Origin: Legionella quinlivanii
GTDB taxonomy: Bacteria > Pseudomonadota > Gammaproteobacteria > Legionellales > Legionellaceae
Direction: 5' to 3'
Assembly (NCBI RefSeq): GCF_900461555.1
Contig: NZ_UGOX01000001.1
Coordinates: 281,001-345,000 of the forward strand
Length of the DNA: 64,000 bases
Part shown: piece after piece, positions 1 to 8,800 of the stretch
How positions within the stretch are numbered: position 1 is the stretch's first letter
How the letters are laid out: each line of letters starts with the position of its first letter
The notes under the pieces: model-generated
What the model was told of the DNA's origin: nothing
Databases searched by the model: none
Seen by the model: only the letters and a program-made list of their open reading frames with translations
Made by a program: the position numbers and the translations under genes

Positions 1-32
1 TTTGTAAGCTAGAAGACTGCTGAGGATTAAGT

Positions 33-446
33 ATGAATGTAGAAAGCGTTTACCCCAAGGTTCGGGAAATTATCGCTGATGTATTGGTTATTGATGAAGA
101 AGATGTTGCGCTTGACAGCCGTTTAATTGCCGATTTGGGCGCAGAATCAATTGACTTCCTCGATTTGGTATTTCAGTTGGAAAAAGAGTTTGGTATTAAG
201 ATACCGCGGGGTCAACTGGAGAAAAATGCACGGGGAGATCTGCCTGAAGACGAGTTTGAGAAAGGCGGTGTCTTAAGTGTTAAGGGAATGCAGGCACTGA
301 AAAATTATTTAAGTGAAGTTCCTGCCCAGCATTTCAAAGCGAACATGAAAGTAAATGAAATTCCAATGCTGTTTACTGTAGAAACGTTCTGCAAATTGGT
401 TGTAAGTGCAGTACAGGAACAAAAAACCAGCGAATCTGTAGCTTGA
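33..446 (+). CDS. acpXL: AcpXL-type acyl carrier protein
   Basis: Acyl carrier protein that would hold the growing acyl chain on a phosphopantetheine arm. The attachment serine is Ser39 in the helix-start motif GAESIDFLDLVF, preceded by a typical ACP helix I. At 137 residues it is much longer than housekeeping AcpP (about 78); an insertion follows helix II and the C-terminal end is extended. It opens a run of five overlapping genes (dehydratase, two ketosynthases, acyltransferase), the content and order of the rhizobial acpXL-fabZXL-fabF2XL-fabF1XL-lpxXL locus that makes the very long lipid A acyl chain. A GAGGA-like ribosome binding site precedes the ATG. Being an ACP is certain; the very-long-chain role is inferred from neighbours and from Legionella lipid A chemistry. 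Confidence 0.88.
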   Translation: MNVESVYPKVREIIADVLVIDEEDVALDSRLIADLGAESIDFLDLVFQLEKEFGIKIPRGQLEKNARGDLPEDEFEKGGVLSVKGMQALKNYLSEVPAQHFKANMKVNEIPMLFTVETFCKLVVSAVQEQKTSESVA

Positions 447-1333
447 TGCGTTTTCTATTTGTCGACAGGATCTTGCACTTATCGCCGGGTGAATTTATTC
501 GCGGTGTTAAACATATCACTGCTGATGATGGCTACTTACAGCAAGATGAAACAGGACGCTTTGTGTTTCCTGCTTCATTTATAGGCGAAACCCTGGGGCA
601 GCTTGCGGCCTGGAATGTCATGCATACCCAGGATTTTGCCAATCGGCCGGTTGCCGGGGTTGTTGCCAGTGCCAGCCTGCATCGTCCAGCCTATCTCGGA
701 GAAACTCTGTATCTCGAGTCGTTTATCGACTCGCTGGACGATACTGCGGTTCAATATCACAGCATTGCCCGTGTGAATGATGACCTCGTGTTTACAGTAG
801 ATGGCGCCTTGGGCCCATTGCTGCCTATGAGTCAGTTTATTGCCGAACAAGAGGTGAGAGAGCAATTTGCTGAAATTAATCGCCCCGGTGACTGGAATGC
901 CGGCAGTCAGGCTATTGACGAGAATCTGTTTTATGCGACGCGGCAACCGATTGCCTATCCGATGACTTTTGACCGCGTGCTGAAGGAAGAGCCTGGTCTG
1001 GCGTTGACTGCTGAGAAGCGCATTACCCGGGCAGCGCCCTGGTTCCCAGATCATTTTCCCCGCAATCCAGTACTGCCGATGACCGTCTTGCTGGAGTGTA
1101 AAATCCATTTGGCAAGGTATTTCATTGAGCGAATGGGATTATTGAATCAATTCAAAATTAAAGAACTCCGTAAAATCAAGATGAATGATTTTGTGCATCC
1201 TGGCGATACTGTGCTATGCCAGCTTCAGTTAAAGAAACAGGATGAAGAGCAGCTGGTACTTGTTTTCCGCAGTGAAGTTGACGGGAAAAGAGTCTGTGTT
1301 CTTGAAATGGTTTGGCAGCGAAAGGTAAATTAA
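446..1333 (+). CDS. fabZXL: double-hotdog 3-hydroxyacyl-ACP dehydratase (FabZ-like)
   Basis: Predicted to dehydrate 3-hydroxyacyl-ACP during chain elongation. The 295-residue protein is about twice a single FabZ and appears to hold two hotdog repeats. The second keeps the FabZ signature PDHFPRNPVLPMTVLLE with His203 and Glu217 in the catalytic positions; the first has only a degenerate version (FPASFIGETLGQLAAW, near residues 41-56) and is probably structural. I chose the ATG at 446, which overlaps the stop of the carrier protein gene (TGATG); a TTG one codon earlier is possible but less likely. The overlap suggests translational coupling. Family fairly certain; specificity for very-long-chain substrates is inferred from the cluster. 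Confidence 0.82.
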   Translation: MRFLFVDRILHLSPGEFIRGVKHITADDGYLQQDETGRFVFPASFIGETLGQLAAWNVMHTQDFANRPVAGVVASASLHRPAYLGETLYLESFIDSLDDTAVQYHSIARVNDDLVFTVDGALGPLLPMSQFIAEQEVREQFAEINRPGDWNAGSQAIDENLFYATRQPIAYPMTFDRVLKEEPGLALTAEKRITRAAPWFPDHFPRNPVLPMTVLLECKIHLARYFIERMGLLNQFKIKELRKIKMNDFVHPGDTVLCQLQLKKQDEEQLVLVFRSEVDGKRVCVLEMVWQRKVN

Positions 1334-1334
1334 T

Positions 1335-2636
1335 ATGTCTAAAAAGCGAGTAGCGATTACCGGATTGGGCATTGTTTCTCCATTGGGAAATGATGTGAGT
1401 TCCACATGGCAAAATCTGATGTCGGGTCAGTCGGGAATTAGTACAATTCAACAATTTGACGCCTCCGGATTTCCAGCACATATCGCTGCCGAAGTAAAAT
1501 CCTTTGAGCTTTGCGAATCCCTGCGCAGCAAAGATACCCGCTTTGCGATGTCATTTACCCGCTTTGCGCTGGAGGCGGCGCGGCAGGCATTTGCTGACGC
1601 AGGAATTCAGCCGCAGGCTGATACTGCAGCGCGTTGGGGTGTAGTCACTGGCAGCGGCATGATGACTGCTGAATTTGAATACTTGCAACGCTTCCAGAAA
1701 GCCTGTGCTGTTGACGGAAATATCAACTGGGCAGAGCTAAATAAAAACACGCAGGATTTCTATAAACTGACTGATTTTGGAAAAACCACCTCCAATTCAG
1801 GGCTTTCTCTTTTGATTCAGCAATTTGGAATCAAAGGCTATGCGAATTCAGTACATACTGCCTGTGCTTCAGGAGGGCAAGCGCTTGGTCTGGCATTGCA
1901 GGTGCTGCGCCGAGGTGAGGCTGATTATATGCTGGCCGGTGGTTTTGATTCGATGATTAATCCTTTGGGGTTATCCAGTTTCTGTCTTCTGGGTGCTTTG
2001 TCTACTTATAATGAACATCCAGCAACTGCCAGCAGGCCTTTTGATGGCACTCGCAATGGCTTTGTACTGGGTGAAGGTGCCGCGTTTCTGATTCTTGAGG
2101 ATTGGAACAGGGCGAAGGCGCGAGGTGCCAGGATATATGCGGAACTTGCAGGAGAGGGGAATTCGCTCAGCTCCTACCGCATCACAGACTCTCATCCCAA
2201 TGGTGATGGAGCCCGCCAGGCAATTGAACGCGCCTTGGCTGATGCTGGCGTTACCGCCCGCGATGTGGATTATATTAATGCACACGGTACTTCAACCAAG
2301 ATGAATGATCTTAGTGAAACCAATGCGATTAAAGCCGTTTTCAAAGAGAGAGCTTATAGCTTGCCTGTCAGCTCCACCAAAAGTCAGACCGGCCACCTGA
2401 TTGCTGCGGCAGGGGCTTTGGAAGCCGCATTGTCGGTGCTTGCCATACAGCATGCGCAAGTTCCCATGACGGCCAATTTAACCACTCGGGATCCGGATTG
2501 TGATCTGGATTATGTAAGTGATGGCCCTCGCGAAAAATCCCTTGGCGTTGTGTTGTCCAATTCATTTGGATTTGGCGGCTCCAATAGTTGTCTTTTATTT
2601 AAACATCCTGAGTTTGGCGGATCTGTTCATGAATAA
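1335..2636 (+). CDS. fabF2XL: beta-ketoacyl-ACP synthase II family, catalytic subunit
   Basis: Condensing enzyme adding two-carbon units from malonyl-ACP to acyl-ACP. All three active-site residues are visible: Cys177 in HTACASGG, His317 in NAHGTST and His354 in QTGHLIAAAG; length 433 fits FabF. It begins one base after the dehydratase stop, and its 3' end overlaps the next ketosynthase gene by 8 bases. The pairing of an intact ketosynthase with a cysteine-less one resembles KS-alpha/chain-length-factor pairs as well as the paired FabF genes of rhizobial very-long-chain fatty-acid loci. FabF family certain; the XL assignment is inference from gene order. Confidence 0.87.
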   Translation: MSKKRVAITGLGIVSPLGNDVSSTWQNLMSGQSGISTIQQFDASGFPAHIAAEVKSFELCESLRSKDTRFAMSFTRFALEAARQAFADAGIQPQADTAARWGVVTGSGMMTAEFEYLQRFQKACAVDGNINWAELNKNTQDFYKLTDFGKTTSNSGLSLLIQQFGIKGYANSVHTACASGGQALGLALQVLRRGEADYMLAGGFDSMINPLGLSSFCLLGALSTYNEHPATASRPFDGTRNGFVLGEGAAFLILEDWNRAKARGARIYAELAGEGNSLSSYRITDSHPNGDGARQAIERALADAGVTARDVDYINAHGTSTKMNDLSETNAIKAVFKERAYSLPVSSTKSQTGHLIAAAGALEAALSVLAIQHAQVPMTANLTTRDPDCDLDYVSDGPREKSLGVVLSNSFGFGGSNSCLLFKHPEFGGSVHE

Positions 2637-3909
2637 CGAAAAAAAACGGGTTTTTATAACTGGTCTGAGTGCTTTGACCGCCTGCGGTGAAACCCTTGAT
2701 AAAACCTGGAATGCTGTTTTAACCGGCGAAACAGGAATTGAAGAAATTCGCCAGTGGGACTTATCTTCGTGGCCCGCTCGTTTAGGCGGCGAACTAAAAG
2801 ACTTCAACCCTGGCCGTGCTTTGCCTGATCGCAAATTAATGAAAGTGATATCCAGACACGATGCGATGGGTATACATGCTGCGGTGGAGGCGATTAAGCA
2901 TAGCGGCATGATTGACTATCGGGATAGTCTGGAATCTGCCGAGCATTTCAATGAGCAAACAGCCGTTTTTGTGGGCTCGCCGGGAAACAAATACTTCCAG
3001 CAGTATGATTTTCTGCCCTTGCTTGCCAAGTCACAAGGTAATATGCAGGAATTTGCCGCACAATTATTTAATGAAGTCCATCCCATGTGGCTCTTACGCA
3101 TACTTCCAAACAATGTGCTCGCCTATTCAGGGATTACCTACGGCTTTAAAGGCCCGAACCATAATATAACCAACCATGCGGCAGGCGGAACTCAGGCTTT
3201 GATTGAGGCCTATCACTCAATACAGCAAGGTCAGGCTGATCGGGCGGTCGTGGTTGCCTATGACGCCGGCGTCGAACCGCAGGCGCTGTTCTATTATAAC
3301 CAGTTGGGCGTTTTAAGTGACCGCCACCTGAAGCCCTTTGATAAAGAGCATGACGGCACCGTATTAGCTGAGGGAGCTACCGCGTTAATTCTCGAAAGTG
3401 AAGAAAGCGCGAGAGCGCGTGGAGCGGTGTGCCTGGCCGAAGTCGCAGGCGGGCTTGCTTCCACCGAGGCCGCTGGACTGTTTTCCCTGGAAGCGGAGGG
3501 AGCTTCACTTGCGCGTTTACTCCAGCAAGCGCTGACATCCTGTAATCTGAGTGCTGCTGATATCGATCTCATTGTGGCTCATGGAAATGGCAATGCCAAA
3601 TCTGATCTAAGTGAAGCATTTGCCATTCAGGAACTGGTTCAGGGAGCGCCTGTTCCGGTAACTGCCTATAAATGGGCAATGGGGCATACCCTGACCGCGT
3701 CCGGGTTGCTGGATACGGTTTTAACGACCAGGGCGATAACTGAAAAATGCATTCCTGGTATTGCCAATTTGACTGAGCCAGACGCTCAGTGTGCCGAGCT
3801 AAACTTAAGCGCAAGCACTCGGGAGTTTGCGAATCAGCGCACTGCGTTGATCATCAACCGTGGCTTTGCCAGTATGAATGTTTGTGTGGTGATTAAATCC
3901 TGTGACTGA
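2629..3909 (+). CDS. fabF1XL: beta-ketoacyl-ACP synthase homologue lacking the catalytic cysteine
   Basis: A 426-residue FabF-fold protein that probably partners the preceding ketosynthase. Aligned on the invariant GP and GG residues, the nucleophile cysteine is replaced by alanine (Ala184 in NITNHAAGGT). The two catalytic histidines remain in VAHGNGN and AMGHTLTASG. This is the pattern of a chain-length factor or KS-beta subunit, which controls chain length or decarboxylates malonyl-ACP rather than condensing. An in-frame extension reaches further upstream, but the ATG at 2629 gives the normal start (RVFITGLSALTACG) and an 8-base overlap with the previous gene. The symbol follows gene order in rhizobial loci and is tentative. 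Confidence 0.83.
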   Translation: MNNEKKRVFITGLSALTACGETLDKTWNAVLTGETGIEEIRQWDLSSWPARLGGELKDFNPGRALPDRKLMKVISRHDAMGIHAAVEAIKHSGMIDYRDSLESAEHFNEQTAVFVGSPGNKYFQQYDFLPLLAKSQGNMQEFAAQLFNEVHPMWLLRILPNNVLAYSGITYGFKGPNHNITNHAAGGTQALIEAYHSIQQGQADRAVVVAYDAGVEPQALFYYNQLGVLSDRHLKPFDKEHDGTVLAEGATALILESEESARARGAVCLAEVAGGLASTEAAGLFSLEAEGASLARLLQQALTSCNLSAADIDLIVAHGNGNAKSDLSEAFAIQELVQGAPVPVTAYKWAMGHTLTASGLLDTVLTTRAITEKCIPGIANLTEPDAQCAELNLSASTREFANQRTALIINRGFASMNVCVVIKSCD

Positions 3910-4756
3910 ATCAGTGCATACAATCAATAGTTTGCCGACTACCCGTTTAGGCCGTTTAATGTTCAGATATTTTCCTTATCGGAAAGCGGTAGTAATGGCC
4001 AATATCGATCAGGTGTATGGTGATCAATTAAGCCTCTCTGAAAAGCAGCACTTGGCAAAGGCCTTTTACTCGCACCTGCTGATTTCAATAAAGGAAGGCC
4101 TGCAATTGCGCTTTATGAGCCAGAAAAAACTCAAGGAATGTGTGGAAGTCAGAGGACATGAGCGCATGCTGGCCGTTGCCGGTAAGGGAAAGGGAGTGCT
4201 GGTTTTAACAGGTCATTTTGGTAATTGGGAGTTTGCACCGCTTGGTGGAATCCTTAATTTCCAGGAGTTTCAGGGACAATTTCATTTTATTCGACGCACA
4301 TTAGGTAATAAAACGATTGAGCGAATTCTATTTGGCAGATATTACCGTGCCGGGTTGAACGTTATTCCTAAAAAGAATTCTTTACAACAGGTTTGTGATG
4401 CCCTGGATAATAACCATGCAGTCATTTTTGTATTGGATCAGCATGCCTCGCTGGTAAATCGGGATGGGATTGCTGCCGAGTTCTTTGGAAAAAAGGCCGG
4501 AACCTATCGCAGCCTTGCCAGTTTTGCCCGTCATACTGGGGTTCCGGTAGTTCCGGCTGCTGGTTATCGTTTGCCGAACGGCAAGCATGTTCTGGAGTTC
4601 TATGAGCCTATCGTCTGGCAGGATTATGGCAATACCCAGGAATCACTTTATCAGAATACTCTGGCTTATAATCAGGCTTTGGAAAAGATAATTCTTGCCA
4701 ATCCAGCACAATGGTTATGGCTGCATAAGCGTTGGAAATTAAAGGATCAAGCTTAG
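3902..4756 (+). CDS. lpxXL: LpxL/HtrB-family lipid A acyltransferase
   Basis: Membrane-associated acyltransferase expected to move an acyl chain from ACP to a hydroxyacyl group of the lipid A precursor. The family signature GHFGNWE (a histidine followed four residues later by an acidic residue) lies near residue 103. Length 284 is close to LpxL (about 300), although the usual N-terminal membrane segment is short. The GTG start overlaps the previous ketosynthase by 8 bases, so it is the last gene of the same transcription unit. Position after AcpXL-type genes points to LpxXL, the very-long-chain acyltransferase. Acyltransferase family certain; substrate inferred. Confidence 0.85.
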   Translation: MTESVHTINSLPTTRLGRLMFRYFPYRKAVVMANIDQVYGDQLSLSEKQHLAKAFYSHLLISIKEGLQLRFMSQKKLKECVEVRGHERMLAVAGKGKGVLVLTGHFGNWEFAPLGGILNFQEFQGQFHFIRRTLGNKTIERILFGRYYRAGLNVIPKKNSLQQVCDALDNNHAVIFVLDQHASLVNRDGIAAEFFGKKAGTYRSLASFARHTGVPVVPAAGYRLPNGKHVLEFYEPIVWQDYGNTQESLYQNTLAYNQALEKIILANPAQWLWLHKRWKLKDQA

Positions 4757-4865
4757 TTTCAAGATCAGCCCATATGTAATAAATTTGAAAAAAAATTATA
4801 CTTACTGGTACAAACTAATATATTTGAGCTAGAATGATTCCCTAAATCCCTTTGATCAGCAAAAA

Positions 4866-5804
4866 ATGCCTGCATTACATTTGTTATTTACGCTTGTAGT
4901 TGTCGTAGTTTGGGGAGTCAATTTTCTTTTTGTCAAACTGGGGCTTCAGGAAATTTCACCGCTCATGCTTTGTGCGCTACGCTTTGGGCTTGCCAGTATA
5001 CCCGCTATTTTATTCATCAAGCCGCCTGCAATCCCACTTCGTTCTATTATTCTCTATGGGTTGATAACCTTTGCTCTGCAGTTCTCTTTTTTCTTTGTAG
5101 GCATGTACATGGGAATGACGCCAGGAATGGCTTCGTTAATTATCCAGACTCAGGTTTTCTTTAGCATGTTGTTTGCCTTCCTGATTATTAAAGAAAAACC
5201 CGGGCTCTGGCAAATCATTGGTGCGCTAGTGTCTTTTATTGGAATTGGCCTGGTTGCCTTGCACTTTGACAGTCAGGTCTCCCTGGGTGGATTTTTATGT
5301 TTACTCGGTGCTGCTGCGTCCTGGGGATTAGGTAATTTAATTATCAAAAAAGGTCCTAAAGTGAATATGATGGCGGTTGTGGTATGGGGCAGTTTTGTTG
5401 CCTTTATCCCCATGCTCATTCTGGCTCTGGCTTTTGATGGTATTCACTCATTGGGCAATACCCTCCATCATCTCAGCTGGAAAGGTCTTGGGTCGTTGCT
5501 TTATATCGTATACATCTCGACTTGGGTGGGCTATGGGCTTTGGAATTGGCTATTGAGCCGTTATCCCATAGCGGTGATTGTTCCCTACACTTTACTGGTT
5601 CCTGTTGTGGGTATGATTAGCTCTTCCTTGTTCCTGGATGAGCCTTTTCAGGATTGGAAAATAAAGGCCGCTTTATTCGTGCTCTCCGGCCTCGTGATTA
5701 ATATTCTTAGCATCAAACTTCGCTTTCAGCTTAAAGCGAAATCTGCGGTAGCTGGCAGACTTTCGCCCGTAACAGCAAAAGAAGAACCAGAGCCAAACAA
5801 ATGA
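4866..5804 (+). CDS. EamA/DMT-superfamily permease
   Basis: Ten-helix inner-membrane transporter of the drug/metabolite (EamA) superfamily, 312 residues, with the two five-helix repeats recognisable. The first begins VVVVVWGVNFLFVKLGL and the second begins near residue 150 with SWGLGNLIIKKGP. The substrate cannot be told from sequence; relatives export amino acids or metabolites. The last 79 bases overlap the 3' end of the convergent giant gene. The hydrophilic tail after the last helix (from about residue 285) lies in that overlap. The gene stands alone, about 110 bases after the lipid locus. Confidence 0.85.
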   Translation: MPALHLLFTLVVVVVWGVNFLFVKLGLQEISPLMLCALRFGLASIPAILFIKPPAIPLRSIILYGLITFALQFSFFFVGMYMGMTPGMASLIIQTQVFFSMLFAFLIIKEKPGLWQIIGALVSFIGIGLVALHFDSQVSLGGFLCLLGAAASWGLGNLIIKKGPKVNMMAVVVWGSFVAFIPMLILALAFDGIHSLGNTLHHLSWKGLGSLLYIVYISTWVGYGLWNWLLSRYPIAVIVPYTLLVPVVGMISSSLFLDEPFQDWKIKAALFVLSGLVINILSIKLRFQLKAKSAVAGRLSPVTAKEEPEPNK

Positions 5805-8800
5805 CAGACAGAACGTGTCTGACCAGGGCCTCTTATCGGCGTCGTTTTCTGCTGCTGTTGCTCACTGGCTATATCCTGCACATTGTTTAACTGGCTGACC
5901 ATAGGACCAAATGAGGAAAGCTCATTTTCCTGTTCCAGTATTAAATGAATTGCGTCTAACTGATTATTTTGTATATACAAGCTAAGTAATTGATGGCGAT
6001 TGCCGATGAACAACTCCTTATGATTAGTTAGCCAGCGCTCTATCTTTGAATTCCCAGGCATTAGATTACTTAATTTCTGGTAGGTTTTTTCAATCTGCTC
6101 ACGCAGGTTCAGTTCATTGAATGGCAAAGACTGCCATTCAAACTGGCGTAATGCCTCATATAAGGCGTTCAGGCTCCTCGGTGAGACGTCCTGACGGGTA
6201 TGCTTTAGCAATTGTTCCAGATCCTTGGGCAAGACTGAACCTTCAGCAAGGGCATCCATTTTCTGATAGCTAAAGCGGGATGAATCAACTGTGTTTTCAA
6301 ATGGAAGCACATAACGGGGTGACCTTGGTTTGAACCAGTTTTCCCACCCGTAGAACAGTGAACGCCTGCACCATAATCGAAACGATAAGAACCATCCTGA
6401 TTTTGCCATTAATTTGCGTTCAAACTTTGCTTCCTGTTTTGCGCGTTGGAGATGAGCCGCTACCTCGGGATAGGCTTGAGCGAAGGGCTTCATTTCTTTA
6501 CAAAATTGAACCAGCTCATCATATTTTTTCTGCATTCCTGGAATTTGTAAGTATTTTTCCGCATTAAAACAGAGCAAATGAAATTTGATTCGGTTATTTA
6601 ACAACTGCGGGTAATTAGTTAGACAATTGAACAACACATTGCCTGTCTCTTTATTTAAGTCAGGCTGTGTTAACAGCCAGCTGACTTTTTCGAGCAGTTC
6701 TTGCTGATCTGATGAAACCAGAGACTGTGGATGAGAGTCCAGGTAATCTTCCAGAAATAATTGCAACATTTCTGGCTTGCCATTGAAATGAATCAAAAAA
6801 TAACTTAAAAAACTGATGGTTTCTTCAGTCTGACTAATTGCGCTTAATAAAGCCTTATTTTCCCAAGGGGATGGAAATTCGCTTTCTGTAGTTTCTGTTG
6901 CCGGGAGATTACTGGTTTGCCAGAGTCTTTTGGCTGGGCTGGATGAGGTAGTTCCCTCGCTTTTTGCTTTAAGCCAAACAGGCTCCAGCATTCTTTTGCT
7001 ATTAATGCGTCCATCATCATAAAAAATAGAGCAGTCTGAAAAAACGGTATTGCTATATCGGTAGGTTTTTGTAATCTCAATAATTGATTCTTTGAGTGAC
7101 TCAAAATGATTATCTTCATAGAGACTGAGTAATAATTGCATGCTCTGATTGGTCAGTTTAGCTTCTCTCTGCTTCAGAGAATGGATGAGCTCGCCAATAA
7201 ACTGAACCAGGGCAGGTTCTTCCTGATTTCGGTGCAGGTATAAATGAATACAGTGATCCAGATGAACTCCGCTGCATAAGTCCGTCAAAGAAGCGGGCTG
7301 CTGTATATCAGGCAGTTTGTTCTTAAAGCGCGCGTCAATAATCCGAAAGAGGATCTCCTCACGTATCTTATTTTCCAGTTGTTCCAGGAGTATCGCAAAA
7401 TCAGGCAGACTATTCATCAGGATGATTAAAGGCTTCTGAGCTCCAGGCAGGCGGGCATAATGTATAAACCAATAGAGGAGGAAGGATGACCTTTGTTCAG
7501 CAATACACTCGAGCAGATTGTTCAAGATTTCGGGCGTTAAATGATTAAATTGTCTGAATGAACAAAGTATTTCGGCTGCGGCCTCTGCCTGCAAGCCGCT
7601 GAGACTCGCTTCCGGCACCAGTGGCAGCTTGATATGCTGCGACAATGAGCTGAGGCGCAGAGGAGTGGGACGACTTGCGGTTAAGCTCAGACTGTCAAGC
7701 AGTGTTAGTCCCGGAAATTGCAGCAGGCAATCTGCGCGGCTCAGCAGATGGAAGACTAGTAAATTGTTTAAACAGGAATTGCCAATCTCTTTAGAAAGAG
7801 CCATTAGCGCATCAATCGGGAATCGGCAGACCATTAACAGGTCAAGAAATTCCTTAATTGATTGCTCGTCTTCTAAAACAGCCTGCTGATGCTGCTTTTC
7901 CAATAAGGCTATTCTTAGCCAGGCAGGATTCGCCCCTGTTTTCTTTGCCAGTAATTGCTCTTTGATCCATTTCCAGCTGATTAACGGAGTAAATAACGTC
8001 AAAATCCGGTCATCAATAGCCGTTTTCTGGTCCAGGCTAATCAATATGCACTGACGTAATGGTTCAGGATACAAGTGCAATTCATTGCAAAATTCCTCTA
8101 CTAATCCCGCATGAATAAGCAGTCCAATTAATTTGTCCAGCCATTGAAGTTGATCAGCTTGCTGTTCACCAATATCGAGCATCCATCGCTTGAGCTTGTC
8201 CAGCAAATCATGCGATTGTTTTGTTCTGTTAAAACTTAATGCCAGATAATGAAAATACACCGCGGGATAGTCTCGATAGACTGAGGTACAAAGTTCATTT
8301 ATTCTTTGTAAAAACGCCTCATCGTCTGATGACAGCAAGGTTTCCACTAGCAACAGATTTTCGGTTAGCTGTGCCGATACCTCAATGTTATTGTGCTCCT
8401 TCCAATGCTGAAGAATGGAATTCATAGAGGCAATAGCAGAGAAATCGATAACATCTTTTTTTACAGAGGCTGACGCTGTATTCAGCCACATAGTGAATTC
8501 AGCAGCGGGTTCGACAGAGAAAATCAGTTTTTGCAAGGTCGCAAGCGAGGCAACAGACTCTCTGGTTAATTGTCCAAACTGTGCCGCAGTCAATTCGGCC
8601 AGACAAGCGGGGGCAGGCGCAGTTTCAGGAAAATAATTCGCTAAGTGTTGTTGTAAACGGTTTTTGATGTGCTCAATACAAAACCTGGTTGAGCTGGGGT
8701 GATGGCTTAGGGTATTCAGAAATTGATAGTGAGAGGCTGGATTTTCAAGCGCAATTCTAATGGTATGTTGTAATAGCCGCTCATTAAGGGCATGAATCAG

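Noticed and set aside
2518..2628. Upstream extension of the cysteine-less ketosynthase
   Set aside because: It is an out-of-frame shadow of the preceding ketosynthase gene; the family N-terminus begins at 2629.
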